64,000 nucleotides of DNA from Sambucus nigra (lineage: Eukaryota; Streptophyta; Magnoliopsida; Dipsacales; Adoxaceae): contig OX422219.1 of the NCBI GenBank assembly GCA_949130495.1, forward strand, positions 262,183,111 through 262,247,110, read 5' to 3'. Under the pieces are notes generated by a model, which did no database searches, was not told the DNA's origin, and saw only the letters and a program-made list of their open reading frames with translations. Shown in pieces: positions 1 to 10,099 of the stretch (positions are counted from its first letter, which is position 1; each line of letters opens with the position of its first letter). The translations under genes and the position numbers were made by a program.

Positions 1-35
1 TCAACCAGCTCCGACATCGCCATCTTGCTTTTGCT

Positions 36-1568
36 ATGCCTACCCTACCTCCGGCCACTCGTGGTAGTAGCTCTCCTGGTTTGGAGGTTGGTATGAAGCC
101 TGGTCCGGCAGGTGTTTGTTATGAAGAAGCGTGCGAATATGAGGAGTTTGAAGAGGGGCAAGTATCTGCTTTGGAAGATAGCATTGCAAGGGCAAATGCT
201 AATGTTTCTAGAATTAAAGAGTTAAATGAAGAAAAGGATGTATATAAAAAATTTCTCGAAGAAAAAGGTTTCACTCAAGAGGACATTTTACAGTTCAGAG
301 GTGCCAGACTCAAAGATGAGGCCTCAAACTCTGATGGATGTAAGTTAGTGGAGGTAAAGACTACGAATCCTAGGATGGATATTGAAAAGGATGGCCCCTT
401 AGCCTTCTCTCCCCTGTCCAAGGTGGAAAAATCATGGAAAGAAGTTGTAGCGGATAAGAGACAGCCCAAGCTAAGATTTACTTACCATGCTCCCTCTATT
501 GTAGATAATAGAATCACTGTCTCCTCACCTCCAGAGGTGGCAAAAAATGGCTATGCTAAGTGGGAAAGCAGTATGGTAAGGTTTTTTCTGGGGAGAAGTT
601 TGTCGTACACCTTGGTTTGCAGTATAGCCCATAGGCTATGGGATAAATTTGGCCTCAATCAAATAGTTGGACACAATAATGGTGTCTATTTGTTTATGTT
701 TGATAATGTTAATATGAGGGATAAGGTAATTGACAATGGACCTTGGCATTTTGTGGGGAACCCAATTATTATCCAAAAATGGACACCAAACTTCTCTTTC
801 AGCAAAGATTCAACCTCAAAGATACCTGTTTGGGTGAAGTTCCATAACATACCTGTCCAATTATGGACAGAGGAGGGGCTTAGCTATGTTGCTAGCTCAG
901 TGGGAGTTCCTATGTATGCTGATACAATTACTGAAGGTATGAAGAGAATTAGTTTTGCAAGGATTTGTGTGGAGTTAAATGTCAGGGCAGAATTCCCAAA
1001 TAACATTGATGTCACCATGGAGGATGGATCCATTGCAGTAGTTGGAGTGGAATACCAAGAGAAACCTCCATCCTGTGTCCATTGTGGAATATTTGGTCAT
1101 GCCCTGATCAACTGTCCTAAGGGGAAGAAAGCTTGGGTGGCAAAAAATAATAAAGCAGAGGTATATCCAATTTTAGGCCAAGCTGAGATTCAAAAGGCCT
1201 TGGAAGAAGGCTGGACCAAAGTGCAAACTAAAGCCAATAAGACAATTGAAACAGTTGATTTAGTCATGAGTGGGATGGAAATAGATGGTATGACTAGTGA
1301 GATAGTGAGTACAGGTAAGAATGAAGAAGGAGAGAATACTCCAAACGTTGTTACAACCTCTAATCAGTTTGGCATTCTAGATGTTTTGGAGGACTCTACT
1401 CTTGTTACAACCCCTGCCCCTACAGGGCTGGCCCTTAAAATTAAAGCAGTGGATGAACTTGATCAGGGGAGGTTTGGAGGTGTCATCAGGAGGGATGGGA
1501 AAGAAGTGTACAGTAGCAACAACAAGGTGAAGAAGAGTTCGGGCAACAAATACAAAAATTTTAGATGA
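36..1568 (+). CDS. LINE ORF1 protein (DUF4283 and CCHC knuckle)
   Basis: An open frame of 510 codons starting at an ATG. Residues about 176-320 match the DUF4283 pattern of plant L1 ORF1 proteins (a WxxSxVxxFLGR-like start, then PWHFxGxPIIIQKW and PVWVKFHNIPxxLW). A zinc knuckle follows, C347-x2-C350-x4-H355-x4-C360. ORF1 proteins of this class bind LINE RNA and act as chaperones in the ribonucleoprotein. The N-terminal 170 residues are charged and low in complexity, and the tail after residue 400 shows no domain. The TGA stop overlaps the ATG of ORF2 as ATGA at 1565-1568, which suggests reinitiation coupling. The frame is intact, but the element as a whole is not functional. Confidence 0.88.
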   Translation: MPTLPPATRGSSSPGLEVGMKPGPAGVCYEEACEYEEFEEGQVSALEDSIARANANVSRIKELNEEKDVYKKFLEEKGFTQEDILQFRGARLKDEASNSDGCKLVEVKTTNPRMDIEKDGPLAFSPLSKVEKSWKEVVADKRQPKLRFTYHAPSIVDNRITVSSPPEVAKNGYAKWESSMVRFFLGRSLSYTLVCSIAHRLWDKFGLNQIVGHNNGVYLFMFDNVNMRDKVIDNGPWHFVGNPIIIQKWTPNFSFSKDSTSKIPVWVKFHNIPVQLWTEEGLSYVASSVGVPMYADTITEGMKRISFARICVELNVRAEFPNNIDVTMEDGSIAVVGVEYQEKPPSCVHCGIFGHALINCPKGKKAWVAKNNKAEVYPILGQAEIQKALEEGWTKVQTKANKTIETVDLVMSGMEIDGMTSEIVSTGKNEEGENTPNVVTTSNQFGILDVLEDSTLVTTPAPTGLALKIKAVDELDQGRFGGVIRRDGKEVYSSNNKVKKSSGNKYKNFR

Positions 1569-4446
1569 CCAGGATGGGTACATGGAATATAAGGGGTCTT
1601 AATGCTCCCCACAAACAGTTGGAGGTGGTTAAGCTAATTAGAGATAATAATTTAGACCTTATTAGTCTTGTGGAGACCAAGATTAGAAGGAACAACATGG
1701 AAACTGTCAAGAATATGTGCTTCTATCATTGGGAGTATATTCATAACTGCCCTATGGATGGGGGAGTGGCTAGAGTAATAGTGGGATGGAACCCCAATAG
1801 TTTGAAGATTGATGTGATTGCTTCTCATAGACAAGCTCTTTTCTGCCTTGTAAATATCGTTGGCACTTGTAAATCTTTCTATGCGACTTTCATATATGGT
1901 GATAACCTGCCTGAGAAGAGGAGGTGTTTATGCACATTCCTATATGCAAATAAGATGGTGATCAATGATAGGCCTTGGTTACTCATGGGGGATTTTAATG
2001 TGGTCAGATGCCAAGAGGAAAAAAGAGGGATTTTGGATATTGACAGAGCTGCAACTGATGAGTTTAATGAGTGTCTAAATGAGTTGAATGCTGATGATAT
2101 GGTTAATAGTGGGTTGTGGTTCACCTGGAATAAGAATCATCTTGGAGTTAATAATGTTCAGACCAGAATTGACAGGGTCCTACACAATGATTTGTGGACT
2201 GTTTGTTTCCCCAACTCGCAAGCTATTACCATGCCTTGTGGTATTTCTTACCATAGTCCTATTATCACCATTGTGGATAACACTATCAATAGGGGCCCAT
2301 TACCTTTCAAGTTCTTCAACTTCTGGATGAATCATGTTGAATTTTCGCCTACAATCATTGATGCTTGGGATGTTGAGGTGGATGGGAATCCAATGCAGAG
2401 GCTCTAAAGCAAACTTAATAGAGTTAAAGCCTCTTTAAAGCACTTTAATAAGAAATTCTTTAATAAGATTTCTACTCAGGTTGCTGAGACCAAGATAGAG
2501 CTTGATGCTATTCAAAGTGAGCTGGACAGAGATGGTGATAATATGGTCCTGCAGGCGGCTGCTAATAAATTGAGAATCAAATATGCAGAACTAAGGAATG
2601 ATGAGGAGTCTTTCCTTAGACAGAAGGCTAGAACCAAATGGCTGCAGCTGGGCAACCAAAACAATACTTTCTTTCATAAGAAAGTAAACCAAAACAGGGC
2701 TAGAAGGAAAATTGTGAGCATTGAGAAGGATCTAGGTGTGAGAATTGAAGGTAGTGAGCAGGTGTCTACAGAAGCTGTGAGTTTTTTTCAGAACTTGTTA
2801 GGGAATAGGGTGCAGTGTGAGAATGCGAATGATGTCCTGGGGGAGGTGATCAAGAATAAGCTTACCCCTGAGCAGGCTTGTCTCCTGGAGGAAGAGGTCA
2901 CTCTTGATGAGATCAAGAAAGCTATGTTTAGCATTGGGTCTGACAAGGCCCCGGGCCCTGATGGGTTTAACAGCTACTTCTTTAAAAAGAATTGGGAGCT
3001 CATTGGGAGAGAGGTGTGTGAGGCAATTAAATTCTTCTTTGATACGGGGACTTTCTTCAAGCAGTGGAATTGTACTGCTCTGTCTTTAATCCCAAAGGTT
3101 GCTACCCCTAGAAGTATGAGGGATTTCAGACCCATCTCTTGCTGTAACACCTTGTACAAGTGTATTTCCAAAGTGATCACTTGCAGGCTAAAGAAGATGA
3201 TGCCTGGCCTTATTAGTATTAATCAAGCTGCCTTTGTTGAAGGTAGATCCATTGCTGATAATATCTTGTTATTACAGGAGTTAATGATGAATTATCATAG
3301 GGACTCTTGGCCTCCGAGATGTGCAATCAAGATTGATATTCTGAAAGCATATGATACTGTGAGCTGGGACTTTTTGATTAAGCTGTTGGCCCATGTTGGT
3401 TTCCCTTCCAAAGTCATTGGGTGGATCACCAAATGTGTGACTACTACCAAATTCTCCATTAGCATGAATAGGGAGCTAAAGGGCTTCTTTCATGGGAAGA
3501 GAGGGCTCAGGCAGGGGGACCCTATCTCTCCCTACCTTTTCTTGCTTGTGATGGAGGTTTTCTCTGGGATAATTACTAAAGCTACTGAATCAGACCTGTT
3601 CAGTTTTCACCCAAGATGCAAGGAGATAGCTTTGACTCACCTAAGTTTTGCTAATGATTTAATTGTCTTTGCTGGAGGGGACACTGTTTCCTGCAGTATT
3701 GTGAAGGAGGCAATATCAAAATTTAGCTCCTTATTTGGGCTGATGATCAACTTAGAGAAGAGCAACCTTTTCACTGCAGGGATTAATGAGAATGAGATTC
3801 AGGACATTTTAACTATTCTTGGCATTCAGCATGGGAACCCTCCATTTCGATATCTTGGGGTTCCTCTCATCATAACTAGGTTGAAGAAGGAGGACTGCTC
3901 TCACTTGGTGGATAGAATAACAATGAGAACCAGATGTTGGACTAATAAGTTCTTGAGTTTTGCAGGTAGGCTCCTTCTAGTGAAGACTATGATTTTCAGC
4001 ATTCAAGTGTATTGGTCTAGCATTTTTATTCTGCCCAAGAGTATTATAAAGAAGATTGAGCAAATTATGAGAAATTACTTATGGAAAGGGGATGAGGCTA
4101 ATAGTAAAGGGGCTAAAGTTGCGTGGGTGGATCTTTGTGTTTCTCTTGATGAAGGAGGGCTCAATATTAAATGTTTAGAGACTTGGAACATAGTGGCTAT
4201 GGCGAAGCATTTGTGGAATCTTTGTAGTAAGAAGGACAGCTTATGGATCAAGTGGTGTAATACTTACAAGATCAAAGGAAGGAGCATATGGGCTTTGAGT
4301 ATCCCAAATGATTCTTCTTGGAGTTGGAGGAAAATCCTCAAGAACAGAGAGAAATTTAGAAGTCAAATCAAGACCTACATTGGGAATGGTGCGCATGCAT
4401 TTATGTGGTTCGATTATTGGCACCCTAATGGACCTTTACATACCCT
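1565..4446 (+). pseudogene. LINE ORF2, N-terminal part: AP-like endonuclease and reverse transcriptase, broken
   Basis: The endonuclease half (1565-2404) shows WNIRGLN, the catalytic LVETK glutamate motif, MGDFNVV and RIDRVL. The terminal SDH signature reads SYH (GISYHSPI), so its aspartate appears lost. A TAA at 2405-2407 interrupts the frame, which continues in the same phase to the insertion at 4446. The RT half shows KAPGPDGF, RPISCCNTLYK, AAFVEGRSIADN, a KIDILKAYD block and GLRQGDPISPYLF. The catalytic FADD box reads FAND at 3647-3658, with N for the first catalytic aspartate. The nested copy of the same family keeps FADD. Both enzymatic halves are therefore probably dead. Downstream codons to 4585 belong to the inserted element, not to this gene. 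Confidence 0.92.
4433..4446. repeat. 14-bp target-site duplication, left copy (nested LINE)
   Basis: CCTTTACATACCCT flanks the nested LINE here and again at 6384-6397. It is an exact 14-base match and a typical L1 duplication length. The last T may also be read as part of the poly(T). Confidence 0.92.
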
Positions 4447-4581
4447 TTTTTTTGGGAATTTAATTGTATATAAAAAAAAGTCCAAAAGATATACAGAGGA
4501 AGAAACCCCTCCACAGAACAAGAAAACCCTAGGGCATACCCCACAGGCAAACAGGCCAACCAGGCAGGAACCAAACAAATC

Positions 4582-6304
4582 CTAAACTAAAAGCTTATCT
4601 TCAGGGATGTTCCAGTACATACAAGCCATCCAGTTAGTAAAACTCCTTCTGTCCTTTTTCCACGTGAGAGCTTTTGCTCTAACCATGTTTTCAATACCCT
4701 TGATAATAGAATCAAGGGAATTGGAGACATGCTTAAAGCATCTAGAATTCCTCTCCATCCAAATGCAATAGATAGTGGTAGTAAAAGAAAGGGATCTAAT
4801 CTTGTCGCAAAGGGTCTTCGTAAAATGGTTAACAGTGGCCAAAACCAACTCACTATTCAGACCCTGGGCATCCCTGTAATATTGGTTCCTAAGCATCACC
4901 TCCTCCCATATGCATTTACTAAGGCTACACTGAGAGAACAAATGGTTATATGTTTCCCTTTCAGTCCCACATAACTCACACAGATCATCCACCGAAACTC
5001 CCCACTCATGTAATTTAACTTTAGCGTTGATGGCCTTCCTAAACACCAACCAAGTTATGAAAGAGCATTTAGGGATACAAACCTTGCTCCACACAAACTT
5101 GCTCCAGTTGACCATAGGCTTATGGGCCTTTAAAAGTTCCCAAGCGGACGCAATGGTGAACATTCCATGATTTGATGGGAGCCACACAACAATATTAGAT
5201 CCCCCGTGGATTGTAGGAAGAGTAGCATTCTTCACTTCATTCAGCTCCCATGTCACTCTTGATGGCCATCTCCACTCCAAATGGTGTATAAAATTTGACA
5301 CTTTAGCTTTTAGATTGCTAGCAGAATCATAGATAATGTTATCCCCATAAAGGGTATTAAAGGGCCATTAGGGTGCCAATAATCGAACCACATAAATGCA
5401 TGCGCACCATTCCCAATACAGGTCTTGATTTGACTTCTAAACTTCTCTCTGTTCTTGAGGATTTTCCTCCAACTCCATGAAGAATCATTTGGGATACTCA
5501 AAGCCCATATGCTTCTTCCTTTGATCTTGTAAGTATTACACCACTTGATCCATAAGCTGTCCTTCTTACTACAAAGATTCCACAAATGCTTCGCCATAGC
5601 CGCTGTGTTCCAAGTCTCTAAACATTTAATATTGAGCCCTCCTTCATCAAGAGAAACACAAAGATCCACCCAAGCAACTTTAGCCCCTTTGCTATTAGCC
5701 TCATCCCCTTTCCATAAGTAATTTCTCATAATTTGCTCAATCTTCTTTATAATACTCTTGGGCAGAATAAAAATGCTAGACCAATACACTTGAATGCTGA
5801 AAATCACAGTCTTCACTAGAAGGAGCCTACCTGCAAAACTCAAGAACTTATTAGTCCAACATCTGGTTCTCATTGTTAATCTATCCACCAAGTGAGAGCA
5901 GTCCTCCTTATTCAACCTAGTTGTGATGAGAGGAACCCCAAGATATCGAAATGGAGGGGTCCCATGCTGAATGCCAAGAATAATTGAAATGTCCTGAATC
6001 TCATCCTCACTAATCCCTGCAGTGAAAAGGTTGCTCTTTTCTAAGTTGATCATCAGCCCATATAAGGAGCTAAACTTTGATATTGCCTCCTTCACAATGC
6101 TGCAGGAAACAGTGTCCCCTCCAGCAAAGACAATTAAATCATCAGCAAAACTAAGGTGAGTCAATGCTATCTCCTTGCATCTAGGGTGAAAACTGAATAG
6201 GTTTGAATCAGTAGCTTTAGTAATTATCCCAGAGAAAACCTCCATCACAAGCAAGAAAAGGTAGGGAGAGATAGGGTCCACCAGCCTGAGCCCTCTTTTC
6301 CCAT
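4582..6304 (-). pseudogene. Nested LINE ORF2 fragment (RT core to zf-RVT), frameshifted
   Basis: The fragment encodes the later part of RT, including an intact FADD box (LTHLSFADDLIVFAGG), the thumb and connection region and the zf-RVT domain. The N-terminal half of RT and the endonuclease are missing through 5' truncation. One base is absent near 5363 compared with the outer copy (TTTAATACCC against TTTACATACCC), which shifts the frame between the two open segments 6365-5310 and 5301-4582. The first residues of the upper open segment come from the inverted 5' piece and are not original coding sequence. Confidence 0.88.
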
Positions 6305-6374
6305 ATAGAGCTAAACTAAGGTGGATCACCAAATGTGTGACTACTACCAGATTCTCCGTTAGCATGAATGGGGA
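6305..6374 (+). other. Inverted 5' segment of the nested LINE (twin-priming product)
   Basis: Bases 6320-6374 match outer LINE positions about 3420-3474 in the + direction, while the rest of the nested copy is in - orientation and starts at the equivalent of about 3492. About 17 bases of the element are missing at the junction, replaced by about 15 junction bases. This inversion with a small deletion is what L1 twin priming produces. Confidence 0.8.
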
Positions 6375-6383
6375 CCCATTTGC

Positions 6384-6397
6384 CCTTTACATACCCT
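6384..6397. repeat. 14-bp target-site duplication, right copy (nested LINE)
   Basis: CCTTTACATACCCT, identical to 4433-4446. The outer ORF2 frame resumes through this copy. Confidence 0.92.
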
Positions 6398-7166
6398 ATA
6401 TGGGGATAACATTGTCTATGACTCTGCTAGCAATCTAAAAGCTAAAGTGTCTGATTTTATACACCATTTGGAGTGGAGATGGCCTTCAAGAGTGACATGG
6501 GAGCTGAATGAAGTGAAGAATGCTACTCTTCCTACAATCCACGAGGGAACTGATACTGTTGTATGGCTCCCATCAAATCATGGAATGTTCACCATTGCAT
6601 CCGCTTGGGAACTTATAAAGGCCCATAAGCCTATGGTCAACTGGAGCAAGTTTGTGTGGAGTAAGGTTTGTATCCCTAAATTCTCTTTCATAACTTGGTT
6701 GGTGTTTAGGAAGGCCATCAACACTAAAGTTAAATTACATGAGTGGGGAGTTTCGGTGGATGATCTGTGTGAGTTATGTGGGACTGAAAGGGAAACATAT
6801 AACCATTTGTTCTCAAAGTGTAGCCTTAGTAAATGTATATGGGAGGAGGTGATTCTTAGGAACCAATATTACAGGGATGCCCAGGGTCTGAATAGTGAGT
6901 TGGTTTTGGCTACTGTTAACCATTCTACGAAGACCCTTTGCGACAAGATTAGATCCCTTTCTTTTACTACCACTATCTATTGCATTTGGATGGAGAGGAA
7001 TTCTAGATGCTCTAAGCATGTCTCCAATTCCCTTGATTCTATTATCAAGGGTATTGAAAACATGGTTAGAGCAAAAGCTCTCACGTGGAAAAAGGACAAA
7101 AGGAGTTTTACTAACTGGATGGCTTGTTTGTACTGGAACATCCCTGAAGATAAGCTTTTAGTTTAG
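6398..7166 (+). pseudogene. LINE ORF2, C-terminal part (zf-RVT domain)
   Basis: This is the end of the outer LINE's ORF2 after the nested insertion. The codon phase across the 14-bp target duplication matches the part ending at 4446. It shows the zf-RVT hallmark of plant L1 ORF2: a conserved FVWSKVCIPKFSFITW block and a cysteine/histidine cluster, LCELCGTERETYNHLF. It ends in a normal stop at 7166. The nearly identical reverse copy lies at 4582-5301. The piece has no start of its own; it is only the tail of ORF2. Confidence 0.9.
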
Positions 7167-7304
7167 GCTTTGTTTGGTTCCTGCCTGGTTGGCCTGTTTG
7201 CCTGTGGGGTATGCCCTAGGGTTTTCTTGTTCTGTGGAGGGGTTTCTTCCTCTGTATATCTTTTGGCCTTTTTTTATATACAATTAAATTCCCCCAAAAA
7301 AAAA
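7167..7304 (+). other. LINE 3' UTR and poly(A) tail
   Basis: This stretch of about 138 bases follows the ORF2 stop and ends in a C-run and an A-run near 7293-7304. The same 3' UTR is present in reverse at about 4447-4590, where the tail reads as a T-run. The copy at this end marks the 3' boundary of the outer LINE. Confidence 0.85.
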
Positions 7305-7690
7305 ATTTATCCCTATACCTAAGAAATACAAATCCATGAAGAGTTCTACCAAGTTTCCCAGTATTCCTCTAGAGACCATCCGACCGGTAGACCCTGAGTT
7401 GGTCAAAAAATATCATTTAGATTATGAATGAGTTTTATGTGGCTTTCACCCTTTGCCAAATGTTCACCTAGTGCCACTCCAGGCTCATCCTGCAATTGCT
7501 ACACATGTTCCTTGCATGCAAACTTCCCACATTGTCTCTTAACCTTCTTCGAGTGCCCCAGTTCAATAAAAGAAACGTTTGGGCACCAAAACTCTGAGGA
7601 AATGAGTAATTAAAGAGCGTGTTATGATCCCTCGTAATCCAAGTTCAACTCCACCACCCTTAGGTTGTCTGAACCCACTATTTTAAATGA
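7305..7690. other. Unassigned sequence 3' of the LINE
   Basis: No domain, RNA gene or repeat boundary is recognised here. A short frame exists on the + strand but has no family resemblance that I can see. It may be the 5' part of the decayed gene-like block that follows. Confidence 0.4.
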
Positions 7691-9780
7691 AGTCGTATGG
7701 AACAAGATGATCTTGTAGATCTGACGTGGGATGTCCCAATGCCACCCATTTCTCCTATTCAAGAGGTAATTCCATAACTGATGTTTAGGTTTTGACACTT
7801 TGTGTATTTTTCTCTTTATTCTTTAAGGACTTCAATATGCTGGTTATTATCCCCAATCCTCAAGGAACTAGACAAGCCCAATCATCAAAAAACTTATTCT
7901 CGAGCCAACTCTAGCCCGTCGTTCCTCGATGATTGGGCTTTCCTACTCCCAATGTGCTACCTCGACTCGCGTGAATCAGGTAGCACGTAGAATTTCATTG
8001 GGAGAGGATAGTGTTAAGCCCAATGGCGGTGTTGATGGAGATTCAATGAAGCTCGAGGAAGATCTTACCATGTCCTCTAACTCATGAACAACGTCCAATG
8101 TTCTACCCTTGGCTATGATTCTTTTTGCTGATGTGTCATAGGTATATTGTTTCTCTTTGCTCTAAAGACTTATATGTATGCTTCCTTAAACTATTATGCT
8201 GATAAATCTCTACTCATATGTTGTTTCCCAGGTTAACCTTCAGGCAGTTATTCGTGCTCTAAATAAGTCTCTTTTTTCTCTCCCTATAATAAGATCCATC
8301 ATGAATTGGATTCCACGGGAGGTTTTTGAAGAGATAAATATTTTTTTTTCGTTATAATTGTTTCCATCCCATGTTAAATCTTAATAAATTTCGTATATTC
8401 CTTTTGTATTGATACAACTTCCTCAGGATGACTCAACTATGTCTTGACATGAGGTTCTTCTATCAGTGGTGGAAGAAACCACATTGCCTCATAATATTAG
8501 TGCTTTATTAGAATATCTTGCACCCAGCCTGGCTCTTGTGCCAGTGGAAGCTCATATTTCTGCACCAACTTCAGAGGAAACTCCATCTAACCAAAGTCCT
8601 GACGATGAAGTTAGGGATGTTATCACTCCCTTATCCCTAATTGTGGGTGATTAAACTCCCGAGTTATATTACCAATTCCTATAGTGTTTGAAAATACACA
8701 TGCATAAAGAAATAATGAAAGCTCACACCTTCTTGGTGACTTAGAAAAATATATTTTAAGATTTTAACTTAACCTTACAGCTACTTGGTGAGTTAGCAAA
8801 AAAATTGCTAAGATTTTAACTCAAACCTCACACCTACTTGGTGACTTAGCAAAATATTTGCTAAGATTTTAACTCAAGTCTCACACCTTCTTGGTGACTT
8901 TGAAAAATAGTTGCTAATACTTTTTTTGAGTTACCTCTCTGTTAACATAGGAAAAATGCCTATATATCATGTTTAACTGTTACTGTTATCTCTTTGTAGG
9001 CTTTGAAGGAACTTGTTACAAAACTTGAGTTACCTCAGACTGTCCTTTTTAAGTCGTTATGCCTTCTCCAAAACTTCCTTCTCATACTGAGTCATCTAGC
9101 GATAGTTATCATGGTTCCACGACTAATTCCCTCCCTGCTGATAGTGAATCAGGGTGTGAGATACCATTACTAAGCATTGCACTTTCCGAATTCTATCAAC
9201 ATGTTCTTTAGTAGTGCGTAGTCAATAAAGGTTGCCATCAAATGATAATAGAACAAGTGATTTTCCCCCGCCCTGACACTTTTATGGTAGAGTGCATAAG
9301 GTCCAACCGTGTCATCATAGGGTACAAACTCCAAAGTGTGGTGACCATTATGCCAGAGATCATGAATACTCAACTGACTATTCTTGATAGGTCCACGATC
9401 AACCAACATCTGAGTAATTTGAGGATACTAGCTAAGGATGGGTTCAACTTCAGTTGGCTCATTGAACATTTGAAACTCTTAATAGATGCTCACGTGGAGA
9501 CTTAACGCGTGATATATCTTAAGAGCATGTAGGCTCAATGTGCTGAAGAGGGAAGGTTGAGAGAGTTTGATCTATTTGTTTAGGAGATTAATAACAAAGT
9601 AAAGGTAGCCGAAGAAGTCTTAGCCAATGATGTGAGTGACCGTGAAGTTGTGCTAGATCAGAGATCTCAAGTTCATACCAGTATCTAGGCTATCGTCAAC
9701 ATTCAACAATCTTGTATTATAGATGTCTTTGTGTTGTCTAGGGGTTATTTAACCTCCCCAGACCTATGGTTTCTCATAGG
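7691..9780 (+). pseudogene. Decayed gene-like sequence with intron-like junctions, antisense to the Tat element
   Basis: Several stretches look like exons separated by plant-type introns: a possible GT...AG intron at 7766-7827, and pyrimidine-rich acceptors near 8230, 8427 and 9000. The last exon (9242-9770) encodes a motif ending GFNFSWLIEHLKLL and then a heptad-like, charged helix. It has in-frame TAA at 9503 and TAG at 9530, 9581 and 9686, each where a glutamine codon would fit. It lies downstream of, and antisense to, a Tat-type integrase. Antisense ORFs captured from host genes, often with plant-mobile-domain similarity, are known in Tat/Ogre-type elements. I do not recognise the exact protein family. 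A decayed host gene unrelated to the retroelement is the alternative. Confidence 0.45.
8722..8925. repeat. Tandem repeat, 52/53-bp unit, about 3.7 copies
   Basis: The core TTGGTGACTTAG recurs at 8733, 8785, 8838 and 8891, giving periods of 52, 53 and 53 bases. Each unit contains ACACCT(A/T)CTTGG and AAGATTTTAACT(C/T)AA. It lies between two candidate exons of the decayed gene-like block and so probably inside an intron. It is too short and too diverged to be a CRISPR or a satellite array. Confidence 0.85.
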
Positions 9781-10099
9781 CTAGGAATTATTTTATTTTC
9801 TTATGTCTCAGGGAAATAGTCCCATGTATAATTTAACTTTATTAAAAATGAAATACAAACCCATTTACTAACTTTAAACATTTACATTTATAATACAACT
9901 ATAAAATTGCTAGTACATAATGTTTTTTTTACAATCTCTAACCATGTTTCAAGATTCCTTATCTATGCCTGAAGGAAAAATGGACTTAAAACTCAAAATA
10001 GACTAATCAAATTAACCATGATAAACATTCAACTATTTTTTTATTAACCTTGAAAGGCTTATATTCTTCTATCTTGGAGATTGAGCAGGAGCCGGAGTC
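9781..10099. other. Unassigned AT-rich spacer
   Basis: AT-rich sequence between the decayed gene-like block and the integrase end of the Tat remnant. I see no open frame of note and no LTR boundary. Confidence 0.4.

Larger units (their letters stand above)
4447..6383 (-). mobile_element. 5'-truncated LINE of the same family, nested in reverse
   Basis: A second copy of the LINE in antisense, with its poly(A) as the T-run at 4446-4453. It covers the element from just before the GLRQGDP motif of RT to the 3' end. A short piece at its 5' end (6320-6374) is inverted relative to the rest, as expected from twin priming. Perfect 14-bp duplications flank it. The copy is very similar to its host, so source and target belong to one recent family. 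Confidence 0.92.
1..7304 (+). mobile_element. L1-type LINE, 5' end outside window, split by a nested LINE
   Basis: A non-LTR retrotransposon with ORF1 (nucleic-acid-binding, DUF4283 plus CCHC), ORF2 (endonuclease, reverse transcriptase, C-terminal zf-RVT domain), a short 3' UTR and a terminal A-run at about 7293-7304. ORF2 is interrupted at 4446 by a reverse copy of the same family and resumes at 6398 in exactly the frame it left, so it was continuous before the insertion. Only 35 bases precede ORF1, so the 5' UTR and the 5' target duplication lie outside the window. The copy is dead: ORF2 has an in-frame stop and at least one changed catalytic residue. Confidence 0.93.

Noticed and set aside
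4446..4585. Last 47 codons of the open frame that starts at 2543 as real ORF2 sequence
   Set aside because: They run into the reverse 3' UTR of the nested LINE; the true ORF2 continues at 6398.
8722..8925. CRISPR-like array
   Set aside because: The whole unit is repeated, with no unique spacers, and the context is a plant genome; it is a minisatellite.
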